Below, piece by piece: positions 37,531-48,346 of a stretch of DNA of 64,000 nucleotides. Within the stretch, counting starts at the first letter, position 1. Each line of letters begins with the position of its first letter. The position numbers and the translations under genes are program-made. Under the pieces are notes generated by a model that saw only the letters and a program-made list of their open reading frames with translations, did not search any database and had not been told where the DNA came from. Source of the stretch: Candidatus Protochlamydia amoebophila UWE25 (lineage in GTDB: Bacteria; Chlamydiota; Chlamydiia; Chlamydiales; Parachlamydiaceae); NCBI RefSeq assembly GCF_000011565.2, contig NC_005861.2, forward strand, positions 1 through 64,000, given 5' to 3'.

Positions 37531-40500
37531 TTACGTTGGAGCAAATTCTGCTAAAAATTGTTTACCATAAAATTGAATAAACGGAGAATAAGTTGGACCG
37601 CTTAAAAAATGATCTCCAGGCCAGCCTCCCCAAAATAAAGGAGAAAAATCTCCTTGAAATTGTACATTCGTATCTGGATCGAAATAATTACGGAAATGTC
37701 CAAATGGTTCAAATAATGTGCTGACACCATCATTGACACTGACGATATTTTTGACACTTTGAAAACCGTTATTGGGAATAAGCGTTGCCGAGCCAAATGA
37801 AATCACTCGAATCATTTTTTGTTCTTCAGGTGTTAAAAGATCTCGCGCACGTTCAGTCTCTGTTCCTCCTAAACTATGGGCATAGTGAATAATGGTTCCT
37901 CCACCACTAACACCTCCCATTTCATGAATTAAGGAACGCCATTGAGCAGCAAGTAAATGCGCATGCATAGAGCGGAAGCCTAAGTTAAAAGCTAGTTTAA
38001 CCATTATAGCACGGCTCACATCCCAGGTCCATCCTTCAGTAGGACGAAAAATGTAATGCACTTTTACCCCTCCATGTGACTCTGAGATGAGTTCTAAATT
38101 GCTCAACATATCTTGATAAGTGGTTAAAATTCCATTAATAAAAGTGACTCGTACCTTATCGCTAATTTCATTTTCTCCATAGGTGTTTATCTCTGTTTTT
38201 TCGTAAGAATGGCCCATTAATATGTAAGTTGTATTGCCAAAAATATTTCTGTTAATTTTCTCAAAAGTATTGGCAAAAGACTCAGGCAATTTCAATTCAC
38301 TATGGAGTTTAATTTTGAAATGATGGGCCGAAGTCTGAATTTGTCTAAACGCATCAAAGAAAAAAGGAATAGTAGAATCCCAAATTTCAGAAATAGAAAA
38401 AAGTCCGTATAGATCGTAATGATTAATACTATCATTGCGAACGAACGTATAAAGGTTAGGTGTATCGTAAAAAAATAGAGGATCAGGGGTTATCCATCTT
38501 CCAATAGTTGAATCATAATAACGTTTCCCAAATCCAATCAACCCTGTTTTTTCTTCAATTCGCTTACTAGAAAATCGCCAGGGATTTTCAATTTGCGAAA
38601 TAGTAAACTTTTCTCCGTAGGTATTATAAATACTTTCTGAACCAAAAGCAGAATAGCGATAAAACTCCGCGATTTCTTTAGTTTCCGTGTCAATTAAGCA
38701 ACGAATCGAGCCCTGATGATCGTGAATAGGAGCATAGATCTTGTTATTTAGCTCAAGAGCTACAGCAGCATTAATTTCAGCCCCTTTCCCTATTCCCAAA
38801 ACTCTTAATTGAGTTAACTGCCGCTCGGTATTTAAACAACCAATTTCTTTTTGACCATCAAAGAGATAGAAATTTGAATCCGCTAATATCCACTTAGAAT
38901 TGTCTGCATCCCAGTGGTAATTTTGCTTTTGTAAACACCTGTCAAACGAATCATAAATAAAGTGAATAGCAAAATCATTCGGAGTTGAGACACGAATAAG
39001 ACGATTTAGAGCATCATATTCATAATAAACAGATTCTTTCCCTTTTTTTTCGACCAAATTTCCATTTAAATCATAACGATAAAAAGCTAAGGGGGTTTCA
39101 ATCAATTGATTTAGAGAGTCGGTTTTCCATTGTTCTGAATTAAATTTTAAGCGATTAAATAAAGAGTCATATTGATAAGTATGATGAAGTTCTCCATCTC
39201 CGGTTTCTTCGACCAATTGATGATCTTCACCATATTGATATGTTTGAGAATAAGTATTCAAAGAATCTTTAATGGTTACTGCCATTAAACGTCCTTTTTG
39301 GTCTAATTGCTCAAATATTTCTGACCACCAAGGAGATAGGGTTTTTTGTAAACGGTCATGCTCGTCATAGTAGTAAGAGAGTACCCCTATGTCTTTAATA
39401 AGATGACTTTTTTGAACTTTTCCAGAAGGGATCTCATAAAAATAATCGTGATGATAGTGTAATTGTCGATCTGCTTGATATCTTTCTACAGAAGTTAATA
39501 AAGATCCTTCATAACGATAATGGATGCTTGAGTTATCTGGTAAATCGATTTTGGTTTTTCTACCGGCTAAATCATAATCAAAAGAGAGAGTGGTTTCAGG
39601 TTTTCCTAAATTTTCCTCAATGATTTGATCAAAGGCATTGTACTGACGTGTTTGAATCCCTTGATGGACCAAATCTTCGATGGCTATTAATCGCTTATTT
39701 TGGTCATATTGATAACGATAGGCAAATGAATTATCACTGGCTTGATATGAGCTTAAAAGATTGTTTTCATCATAATAGTAGTGAATTTGTTTGCCATCAG
39801 GTTTAATAACTGTTGCGAGTTTACCACTTTCATGATATTGATAACGGGTAATTTTTTGTTGGAACGAACCGGCTGCTTCATGAATTGCTACAAGCTTTCC
39901 ATCTTCATCATAATCCCATTTAATGATATATTGACCGCTATCTTTTCCATTTGCGATGATTTGATGTTTTTCTGAAACCTTCTTTCCAATTTTATTGTAG
40001 CGGACCTGATATCCTCTAATTTTTTCTCCAAGAGAATTAATTTGTAAGCAACTTTCCAATCTATTCAGAGCATCATATATTTTAATGTCTCGAACACCAT
40101 TTTCATCAATTGTTTCAGTTAATTTAACATATTGACCTAATTGGTTCTGCGTCACTGATTCTTGCAAAAATAAAGTTTCTTTTATTGGAAAAGAATGTTT
40201 TATTCTTTGCTGAACAGAGCCCTGAGAATCTTCGAGTCTTGTCGCAACTGTTTGCTGCCAAGCATCTTTTTCTTCTATTTTGGTGACAAAATCTGAGTCT
40301 AATGCACTAAACCATTCTCGCGTTTCTGTACGCTGGCCACAGGCGTCGTAAAACCATTCAATTCGCTTTGTTCCATCTGCTGTTTCATGAAGAGAACGAA
40401 TTTGACGACCTGCTCCGTCATATTCAAATCGAATGATATGATCTTTTTTTTCATCTGTTATTGTAGAAACAAGGTTACCTAAGTAGGAATAATTCAGAGC

Positions 40501-42066
40501 ACGTATTAAAAAACCCTCTGATAATTTTTCTTCTACACGGCTAATTCTTCCACTCAAATCTCTGATAAAAGAGGTTTTAACGCGACTTTTGTTAATTTTT
40601 TCTTTCAATTCCCCATCTAAGTGATAGACGTAAATTTCTTCTAAACCATTGGGATATTGAATACGGGAAGGTTTCCCCCTTGCCGTATAACTTGTTTTTG
40701 TAATACCTCCTTCCGCATCTTTCATTTCGATGACTTGGTCGGAAATGTCATAAAATTGTTCTAGCTTCAGCTGCACCGGATTGTCATATTCATCTAAAAC
40801 TGTAGGAAGATGAGTTTTGATTAATCGTCCAAAAGAATCATATTCAAACGCGGTTTCATTTCCGTAGCTATCGACGGAGGAGATGCGGTGCCCCTCTTCA
40901 TCAAATTTATCTTGAAAAAGAGAGGAAGGAGCTTCAACAATCTCCCCTCGACTATCTTCTGTAGATTTTAGATGTCCTTCTTCATCGTAATGATAACTAA
41001 CATGATAACGGAGATTGTCGTCAGCATCATAAAAATTTTGTTGAAGAAGCTTTCCCTCGGAAGAATAGGTGTAGCGGGTTCGATCTAACAATTTTTCTTG
41101 CTCATCTAAGAGATCAAAATATTTATTTTCTACCATTAAAGGTTGAGAAAAGGCTATTCCATCTCGGCAAGATTGAATATTTATAATACGTCGGTGAGTC
41201 ACTCCTTTCAAGTCAGTAGCGGATTCGTTTTGTCCATCATCTAAGATAGTTTGGCAAAGCAATCCTAAATCATCGTAGCAATAAAATGTTCGAGAAAGTA
41301 ACCCTGCTTGGTTTCCTTGGAGTTTGGCTTCACACCGTTTAGTTTTAAAATCATAATGGTATGTTGTTGTAGCTCCATTATCTTCTCGAACCATCCAAAT
41401 AAGATCTGGGTGAGAAGGATAATAGCGGTAAACACTGGAATAACTTTCAATTCCATTAAAACTGGGGATACCGTCTGCTTGGATGAGCAATGGAATAGAG
41501 CAGGAGCCTGATAAATTTCCATAAAGTGTTTGTCGGATGAGTTGACCCTGGTCATTATAGCTAAATTGGGTGCAGTGTATAGCTTGTCCCTTTTCGTCCG
41601 CCAAGACTCTACTGCTAATCAAAGGAATTTTTAGGTCAGTTTTCCAAAAGAATTTTTCTTGTCTATATAAATCAGATGAGCCAGAGGAAGCCTGATATTG
41701 CTCTACACTCTGAATCAAATTGTTTGAATAACGATAGATGGTTTTTCTTGCTTGCTGATCAATAATTTCTGTTAAACCTGGTTGGTAAAAAAAGTAAATA
41801 CAAGTTCCTTTTTCCTCGTCCAGAACCTGAGCTTTAACTCTACCTATCCTGAAATCCCCTCTGGGGAGATTAACTGTTATGTTGTTTACTCTATTAATTC
41901 CTTGTGTATAAAATTCATGTTTGTTTCTCGAAGGTTCTGTTCCTTCTAAATGTCCACTTATGACATTGATAGAGTTAACCAAAGGTGTTGGAACGGAAGG
42001 ATCAGTAGCCTCTAATAATGAAATTAGAGAAAAAATAAAAAATATAACAAAACGGATATTATTCAT
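37531..42066 (-). CDS. Secreted RHS/YD-repeat protein with C-terminal serine-hydrolase-like domain
   Basis: A 1511-residue protein with an N-terminal signal peptide (FVIFFIFSLISLLEA). From about residue 200 to 1200 it carries dozens of YD/RHS repeats (e.g. YQYDSLFNRL, YEYDALNRLIRV), which form a hollow beta-shell in RHS proteins. The RHS core is present: GFGKRYYDSTIGRWITPDPL and NLYTFVRNDSINHYDLYGL. The variable C-terminal domain (about 1250-1511) has the lipase-type elbow HYAHSLGGTE (Ser1398), NDGVST (Asp1446) and GDHFLSG (His1486), a plausible catalytic triad. RHS C-termini are often toxins; this one looks like a lipase or esterase and may resemble the chlamydial DUF687 group. No immunity gene is evident beside it. 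Repeats, core and motifs are seen; enzymatic role and target are inferred. Confidence 0.9.
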   Translation of the reverse strand: MNNIRFVIFFIFSLISLLEATDPSVPTPLVNSINVISGHLEGTEPSRNKHEFYTQGINRVNNITVNLPRGDFRIGRVKAQVLDEEKGTCIYFFYQPGLTEIIDQQARKTIYRYSNNLIQSVEQYQASSGSSDLYRQEKFFWKTDLKIPLISSRVLADEKGQAIHCTQFSYNDQGQLIRQTLYGNLSGSCSIPLLIQADGIPSFNGIESYSSVYRYYPSHPDLIWMVREDNGATTTYHYDFKTKRCEAKLQGNQAGLLSRTFYCYDDLGLLCQTILDDGQNESATDLKGVTHRRIINIQSCRDGIAFSQPLMVENKYFDLLDEQEKLLDRTRYTYSSEGKLLQQNFYDADDNLRYHVSYHYDEEGHLKSTEDSRGEIVEAPSSLFQDKFDEEGHRISSVDSYGNETAFEYDSFGRLIKTHLPTVLDEYDNPVQLKLEQFYDISDQVIEMKDAEGGITKTSYTARGKPSRIQYPNGLEEIYVYHLDGELKEKINKSRVKTSFIRDLSGRISRVEEKLSEGFLIRALNYSYLGNLVSTITDEKKDHIIRFEYDGAGRQIRSLHETADGTKRIEWFYDACGQRTETREWFSALDSDFVTKIEEKDAWQQTVATRLEDSQGSVQQRIKHSFPIKETLFLQESVTQNQLGQYVKLTETIDENGVRDIKIYDALNRLESCLQINSLGEKIRGYQVRYNKIGKKVSEKHQIIANGKDSGQYIIKWDYDEDGKLVAIHEAAGSFQQKITRYQYHESGKLATVIKPDGKQIHYYYDENNLLSSYQASDNSFAYRYQYDQNKRLIAIEDLVHQGIQTRQYNAFDQIIEENLGKPETTLSFDYDLAGRKTKIDLPDNSSIHYRYEGSLLTSVERYQADRQLHYHHDYFYEIPSGKVQKSHLIKDIGVLSYYYDEHDRLQKTLSPWWSEIFEQLDQKGRLMAVTIKDSLNTYSQTYQYGEDHQLVEETGDGELHHTYQYDSLFNRLKFNSEQWKTDSLNQLIETPLAFYRYDLNGNLVEKKGKESVYYEYDALNRLIRVSTPNDFAIHFIYDSFDRCLQKQNYHWDADNSKWILADSNFYLFDGQKEIGCLNTERQLTQLRVLGIGKGAEINAAVALELNNKIYAPIHDHQGSIRCLIDTETKEIAEFYRYSAFGSESIYNTYGEKFTISQIENPWRFSSKRIEEKTGLIGFGKRYYDSTIGRWITPDPLFFYDTPNLYTFVRNDSINHYDLYGLFSISEIWDSTIPFFFDAFRQIQTSAHHFKIKLHSELKLPESFANTFEKINRNIFGNTTYILMGHSYEKTEINTYGENEISDKVRVTFINGILTTYQDMLSNLELISESHGGVKVHYIFRPTEGWTWDVSRAIMVKLAFNLGFRSMHAHLLAAQWRSLIHEMGGVSGGGTIIHYAHSLGGTETERARDLLTPEEQKMIRVISFGSATLIPNNGFQSVKNIVSVNDGVSTLFEPFGHFRNYFDPDTNVQFQGDFSPLFWGGWPGDHFLSGPTYSPFIQFYGKQFLAEFAPT

Positions 42067-42299
42067 AAAAATCTAATATAATTTTAATTAATATAATGAA
42101 AGCATTATAAAAAGATTTACATTCTGTTGCAAGTTTTCATTAAGTTTGGGGAGAAAACTTAAAAATTAATTTAAATACCAAAAACAGTGAAAAATGCCCT
42201 TCAAGAAAAATATTAAAGAATTCATTTTCTCTCTATAATCATTACTTTGCTAAAAATTTTGCTAAGCATGAAAAATGAATAAATAAAAAGAGAATCGGA

Positions 42300-43094
42300 A
42301 TGAAGGAGCTTTACAAAATTACCTTGAAGAATGATCTAACATTGGAACAAGCCTGGGAAATTTTGGAAGAAAATGCTTTCGAATTAGCCTATGGGGAAGA
42401 AGAAGAGAGTAGGGGAATTCTTTATCTTTATTTAAACTCTGTGAATGAGGTTTCCGCTTATTTTTGGATTAAAGAAATTGAAAAGGTACAATTACCTAAA
42501 ATTGATTGGGAATCACAATGGGCTTTGTATGGTTTAGATTTTAAAAATGGGTCGGTCCACCTTTCTTTTGACAAATTTGGAAGGAAAGCTGAGCCCATTT
42601 TACTCAAACCTGGCCCGGGTTTTGGAGATTTATCTCATCCAACGACTTTACTTGTTTTAGAACTGATGAGTCAATATTTAACAACACAAAGTGTCATCGA
42701 TATTGGAAGTGGAAGTGGTGTTTTGACTTTAGCTGCCCTTGCTCTAGGTGCTTCGTTTGCATATGGAGTGGACATCGATCCAGCAGCCATTGGACACGCT
42801 CAAGAAAATGCTAAGTTTAATCAAATGGAATCTCAATGTATTTTTATGCTACCAGAAGAATTTCAATTTCATTCTATTACAGTTCCTTTGATTGTGATGA
42901 ATATGATTTTTTCTGAACAAAAAATTGCCTGGAATGCCCTTTCCTCTTTGCATCGCTTACCGGGTTTACGTCTAATTTCCGGAATACGTCAAGAGGAGCG
43001 AGACGTCTACTTTGAGCAAACAAAAAACTGGGGGTGGAGATTAAAGGAAGAAAAAGAAAAAGAGGGATGGCTAGGCTTTGTTTTTGAGTGTTAA
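42300..43094 (+). CDS. prmA: Ribosomal protein L11 methyltransferase (PrmA-like)
   Basis: SAM-dependent methyltransferase of 264 residues. The start MKELYKITLKNDLTLEQAWE leads an N-terminal L11-recognition domain. The catalytic part has PGPGFGDLSHPTTLLVLELM (PrmA reads PGxAFGTGxHPTT), SAM motif VIDIGSGSGVLTLAALALGA and YGVDIDPAAIGHAQENA. It is shorter than E. coli PrmA (293), and the usual N-I-L-A block reads MNMIFSEQ. So a relative acting on another protein cannot be excluded. It stands alone. Confidence 0.85.
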   Translation: MKELYKITLKNDLTLEQAWEILEENAFELAYGEEEESRGILYLYLNSVNEVSAYFWIKEIEKVQLPKIDWESQWALYGLDFKNGSVHLSFDKFGRKAEPILLKPGPGFGDLSHPTTLLVLELMSQYLTTQSVIDIGSGSGVLTLAALALGASFAYGVDIDPAAIGHAQENAKFNQMESQCIFMLPEEFQFHSITVPLIVMNMIFSEQKIAWNALSSLHRLPGLRLISGIRQEERDVYFEQTKNWGWRLKEEKEKEGWLGFVFEC

Positions 43095-43554
43095 ATTAAA
43101 GAAGTGGTAAACTTCGATTTTAATTTAAGGCATTTTAAAAGATTTTTAAGTTCTTTTTGCTGTTTATCCTGAAATAGCACTTTCTTTGTGGAAACGTCGG
43201 AATAAATATCATAAATATAGTACCTTCATCTCATTTTAAACTTTTTAAAATGGCAATGGCAATATTCTCATTTGCCTAGATCTCCCTGATGAATAGTTGA
43301 AGAAAACTAGTCTGTTTTTCTTGATATCTTATAAAGATAATTTTTTTTAAAAAAATAGCCACAAATTTTCACTGTTGCGATAAATAAGGATAACAAGAGC
43401 TTTATCTATTTAAAAATGGCTCAATGTTTTTATATTGATATTATTTTTTATGGGCAGCAATTGAATGAGATTTTTGGTAAATAAAAAAAGCAGGGTCTTA
43501 TTGTAATAAATAAAAGATATTGATATAGTTTTTATTAACTAGTAAGGTGGTTAT
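43095..43554. other. Intergenic, 460 bases
   Basis: AT-rich, with no gene or recognisable remnant. A ribosome binding site AAGGTGG near its right end belongs to the following small gene. Confidence 0.4.
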
Positions 43555-43917
43555 ATGCTCTTAACAAGCACTTTCTTAAATTTTTCAGTGAATCAACCAA
43601 AATTTTTATCTGATTTTGTTAACAGATCGAAAGACTATTTCAAGTTTGATTTAGCTAACCGTGTGAAGCAAATTGCAAAAGAGATTTTTTCAAAATTTTC
43701 TGAGACAATACAAAAAAATAATAATAACAATCAACGTTCCAATCAAAATAGCGTCAAAGGAATTTCGATGCTTTTTTGCGTAACAATAATTTTATTACTT
43801 TTTAATTCTTTTTTTCGCCGCTCAGACTCTTCATTTCCTCTACCTACTCCAAAGATGAGATGTGACGATAATCTACCTAGTGGAAAAATTAATAAGCGCA
43901 GAGCGGCACAGATTTAG
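43555..43917 (+). CDS. Small single-span membrane protein, unknown
   Basis: A 120-residue protein with a polar, Lys/Phe-rich N-terminal half, an Asn/Gln linker, one membrane helix (about 72-88, MLFCVTIILLLFNSFF) and a basic C-terminal tail ending RRAAQI. The AAGGTGG site about 7 bases before the ATG supports translation. I recognise no family. Its last four bases overlap the end of a convergent 28-codon gene. A host-membrane (Inc-like) role is conceivable, but the single helix does not match the bilobed hydrophobic pattern of classical Inc proteins. Confidence 0.6.
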   Translation: MLLTSTFLNFSVNQPKFLSDFVNRSKDYFKFDLANRVKQIAKEIFSKFSETIQKNNNNNQRSNQNSVKGISMLFCVTIILLLFNSFFRRSDSSFPLPTPKMRCDDNLPSGKINKRRAAQI

Positions 43918-44000
43918 ATTAAACCCAATAGTTTAAGGATGGCTATTACTCCTACGGGCACGCCTAAAATCCAAAGAAGTGCCATTCTTCCTAATCCCAT
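43914..44000 (-). CDS. 28-residue hydrophobic micropeptide
   Basis: ATG at 44000 opens a 28-codon frame encoding a Gly/Leu/Ile-rich peptide, one membrane helix with an ALLWILGVPVG core and ending LLGLI. A strong AGGAGAAT ribosome site lies about 5 bases upstream. The hydrophobic pattern, codon-perfect frame and ribosome site together suggest a real small membrane protein, possibly a short stress- or envelope-related protein of the kind often missed in annotation. I cannot name the family. It is convergent with, and overlaps by four bases, the preceding membrane-protein gene. Confidence 0.55.
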   Translation of the reverse strand: MGLGRMALLWILGVPVGVIAILKLLGLI

Positions 44001-44227
44001 ATCTATTCTCCTGTTTAAAAGTTTTATCCAAATGATTCATGGGTCACATTTCTTGTCATGAACACTTTTTATATTATATAATTGTTATTTATTATATTTA
44101 AATTAAAAATAGATTTAAGAGTTATTTCTTTTTTATTTGATAGAATAAAAATAGATTTACATCATTCAAAGTATTTGATCGGCAACTAGATAAGCCAAAT
44201 AATTAGATTAAAAGCGATCGTTGGCTT

Positions 44228-44479
44228 TTAGTTTTTAGGTTCCGAAGAACAAGAAGAATTTTTTCCGCAAGGACAACTCTGATCTGAAGTTGATGATGAA
44301 GGATAATCCGTAATATAAAATCCTGTCCCTTTAAAATGAAGTCCTACTCCTCCTCCAGGCTGTCTTTGAAAATTATTTTGTCGACAAGAGGGACAAATTT
44401 TTAAAGGCTCTTCGCTAATTTTTTGAAAAACTTCTTCTTGATAGCCACAGCTTGTACAGCAATAATCGTAATGGGGCAT
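44228..44479 (-). CDS. FmdB-type zinc-ribbon protein
   Basis: An 83-residue protein starting MPHYDYCCTSCGYQEEVFQK with a second CPSC pair at about 33-36. This CxxC...CxxC ribbon is the FmdB/CxxC_CxxC_SSSS family fold, followed by GTGFYITDYPSSS as in that family. The tail adds another Cys-rich patch (CPCGKNSSCSS). Family members have been called regulators, but their role is not established. It lies downstream of groEL on the same strand but beyond a strong terminator, so it has its own transcript. Confidence 0.88.
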   Translation of the reverse strand: MPHYDYCCTSCGYQEEVFQKISEEPLKICPSCRQNNFQRQPGGGVGLHFKGTGFYITDYPSSSTSDQSCPCGKNSSCSSEPKN

Positions 44480-44635
44480 AATAACCTTTGACTGAATAGT
44501 CCTGTTGCTAAATTGATTAAGTTTATACTTAGTTTTAAACTTCAGAGTTTATCTAAAGCATTTAGATCACGAAGTGATTAGCTTTCTTTATTCTTTCGGT
44601 AATCTCTGAAGGATTTTTTTAACAAGAATATTTAA

Positions 44636-44668
44636 AATCCATCCCTTTGTATCTCAAAGGGATGGATT
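44636..44668 (-). terminator. Rho-independent terminator of groES-groEL
   Basis: A perfect 14-base inverted repeat (44636-44649 with 44655-44668, loop of 5), strongly stable, lies 20 bases beyond the groEL stop. A short T-rich tail follows on the minus strand. Confidence 0.85.
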
Positions 44669-44687
44669 ATTTAAATGGGTGAGAAGC

Positions 44688-46376
<1,689 letters not shown>

Positions 46377-46385
46377 TTAAAAAGA

Positions 46386-46682
46386 TTAAGATAAAATTCC
46401 TAGAATATCGTTTTCGGATAAGATTAAATAATCTTCATCATTATCTTTAACCTCTGTACCAGCGTAGGCTCCAAAAAGAATGCGATCACCAACTTTAACA
46501 GAAATAGGTTCAAGTTGTCCGCTTTCACTCATTTTACCAGGACCTGCGGCAATGACATGTCCTTCTCTTGGTTTTTCTTGCGCTGAATCAGGAAGAAGAA
46601 TGCCGCCTTTTGAAGTAGCAGCTTTTGCTCGTTGAACTACAACGCGATCTCCCAAAGGTTTAATTTTAGTCTTAGTTGTCAT
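46386..46682 (-). CDS. groS: GroES co-chaperonin
   Basis: The lid of the GroEL cage. I chose ATG 46682 (98 residues, MTTKTKIKPLGDRVVVQRAK), because an AGGAGAAT ribosome site lies directly before it and the length equals the family norm. A longer in-frame extension to 46733 would overlap the promoter. The mobile loop reads AAATSKGGILLPDSA-like (here KAATSKGGILLPDSAQEKP) and the roof region VKVGDRILFGAYAGTEV. It is the first gene of the groE operon. Confidence 0.98.
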   Translation of the reverse strand: MTTKTKIKPLGDRVVVQRAKAATSKGGILLPDSAQEKPREGHVIAAGPGKMSESGQLEPISVKVGDRILFGAYAGTEVKDNDEDYLILSENDILGILS

Positions 46683-46731
46683 GTCTATTCTCCTGTTATT
46701 TTCATCTGTTTTATTGACTCTGAAAAAAAGC

Positions 46732-46760
46732 ATTTTAGGATTGAAAACGATTTATGTCAA
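46732..46760 (-). promoter_or_regulatory. groE promoter, near-consensus sigma-70
   Basis: On the minus strand TTGACA (46755-46760), a 17-base spacer and TAAAAT (46732-46737) form an almost perfect housekeeping promoter. Transcription would begin about 46725, leaving a leader of about 43 bases before groES. Confidence 0.85.
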
Positions 46761-46777
46761 GGAGCTGAAATAAAATT

Positions 46778-46804
46778 TTAGCAGTTACTTGTTGTAATTG
46801 CTAG
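46778..46804 (-). terminator. Hairpin between namZ and groE promoter: namZ terminator or CIRCE-like site
   Basis: TTAGCAGTT, nine bases, then AATTGCTAG has the 9-9-9 geometry of the HrcA operator CIRCE, with the outer TTAGCA/TGCTA retained but the inner CTC/GAG lost. The repeat also continues inward (AGCAGTTAC...GTAATTGCT, loop TTGTT), which CIRCE does not. It lies 18 bases upstream of the groE -35 and 20 bases beyond the namZ stop. This favours a terminator of namZ. Confidence 0.5.
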
Positions 46805-46823
46805 TTTTGCTAAATGGAAGGGT

Positions 46824-48059
46824 TCAATAGAGGAGGTAAGAAGCTCTTTTATTCACAAATAAGGCCCGTTCTTTTTCATGAAGAGAGCGTAATTTCCAAA
46901 GAATATATTGCTCTTCTTTAATGATTCTAAACACTTCTGCCGTTCCATTGACTTTATTAAACATGTCTTGTCTATGAGAAGATTGATTTAATGCAGCTTG
47001 AAACTCTTTGGGATATAAACTTTTTAACATGCCAATAAGCAAATATTGGGTAGAGACAGGTAAATATTTTTTGGGGTTAGTTAAGATTATTAAAACACCC
47101 TGACAATTTTGATGAGCAAAGCGACCAAAAAAAGGGCGATAGTAAAAGGGGTGAAAACGGACGCCTGGAAATTTTTGTTCATTAAGTTTTTTTGCAAATT
47201 TTTCTGCATTAATCCACGGAGCCCCAACAACTTTAAAAGGTAGAGTGTAGCCTACACCAATATTAACAAGTTGAAGTTCTCCAAGCAACCCAGTGATAGG
47301 ATAATAAAGAGAAGTTTCTGCTTCGGGAATATGAGGGCTAGTTGGGATCCAGATGAGTCCTGTCTCATTAAATGTCATCTCTCTTTTCCACCCTTTCATG
47401 GGAATAACTTTGAGTAAACAGTTAATTTTATATTCTCCATTAAAATAAGAGGCTAATTCTCCGATTGTCAGTCCGTGACAATAAGGAATATTAACGTACC
47501 CCACAAACGAACGCCATTTTTCTTCTAGTAAGGGCCCATCAATTGTTAAGCCATTAATGGGATTCGGTCTATCGAGAACAATGACTGGAATTTTGAGTTT
47601 AGCTGCTTCTTCCATCACATAAAATAGGGTAGAAATGTAGGTGTATGAACGCGAACCGATGTCTTGAATATCATAAATTAAAACATCGAGATTTTTTAAA
47701 GACTCTTGTGTTGGCCGTCTTGTAGATCCATGTAAACTGTAAATAGGAATCTCTGTTTCACAAGAATCTTTAACGATTTCATCTGCATATTGAATTCCTT
47801 GTAAACCATGCTCTGGAGCAAACAGAGCTTGCAGTTTAAATTCAAAAAAAGAAGCATTTTTTTTTAAACAATTGATGGTTGTCTCACCCTCATGATTGAT
47901 TGCGGTATGATTTGTGACTAATCCTATACGTTTACCTTTGATTAATTCTACGTAAGAAGAATCAAACAGAGAATCAATACCTACTGTAACTTGTGTAAAT
48001 CCAACGGTTGGAATTACAATAAATATAAAAAAAAGGAATAAAGTTCGTAGGATTTGCAT
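46824..48059 (-). CDS. NamZ-type exo-beta-N-acetylmuramidase (DUF1343, GH171)
   Basis: Exported 411-residue protein (signal peptide LFLFFIFIVIPTVGF). Characteristic blocks are GKRIGLVTNHTAINHEG, ALFAPEHGLQG, PIYSLHGSTRRPT, LIYDIQDIGSRSYTYISTL, VIVLDRPNPINGL and IPYCHGLTIGELASYFNGE. These match the DUF1343 family, in which NamZ removes terminal MurNAc from peptidoglycan fragments. In a chlamydia-like cell with a peptidoglycan sacculus or ring this would serve turnover or recycling in the periplasm. It is upstream of groES on the same strand, but a hairpin and a separate promoter lie between them. Confidence 0.9.
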   Translation of the reverse strand: MQILRTLFLFFIFIVIPTVGFTQVTVGIDSLFDSSYVELIKGKRIGLVTNHTAINHEGETTINCLKKNASFFEFKLQALFAPEHGLQGIQYADEIVKDSCETEIPIYSLHGSTRRPTQESLKNLDVLIYDIQDIGSRSYTYISTLFYVMEEAAKLKIPVIVLDRPNPINGLTIDGPLLEEKWRSFVGYVNIPYCHGLTIGELASYFNGEYKINCLLKVIPMKGWKREMTFNETGLIWIPTSPHIPEAETSLYYPITGLLGELQLVNIGVGYTLPFKVVGAPWINAEKFAKKLNEQKFPGVRFHPFYYRPFFGRFAHQNCQGVLIILTNPKKYLPVSTQYLLIGMLKSLYPKEFQAALNQSSHRQDMFNKVNGTAEVFRIIKEEQYILWKLRSLHEKERALFVNKRASYLLY

Positions 48060-48346
48060 AAGTAAACAATCTATTGATTAAAAAACTCAAAATTATAGCA
48101 AATCTCAAGAATAAACATACAAATTTGAATATCTAACACTTGCCATTTTAAATTCTCAATTTCTTGACATTTGTTGGTTGCATACACCATTTTCACTACA
48201 AATTTTCAGGTAATGGGTTAAGAAGTACATTGGAAATAATTCAGTATACGAAACGCTTTTTTTAAAGAGATAAGTTTGTTATAAAGAGCGCTTGGTTTTG
48301 CGTTGCAAAAGGATCAATTAATCCTCTATCAAACCTGGGTTAGAAC

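Noticed and set aside
46778-46804. Bona fide CIRCE operator
   Set aside because: Only the outer bases match, the palindrome runs into the spacer, and its position suits a namZ terminator better. Kept as a question only.
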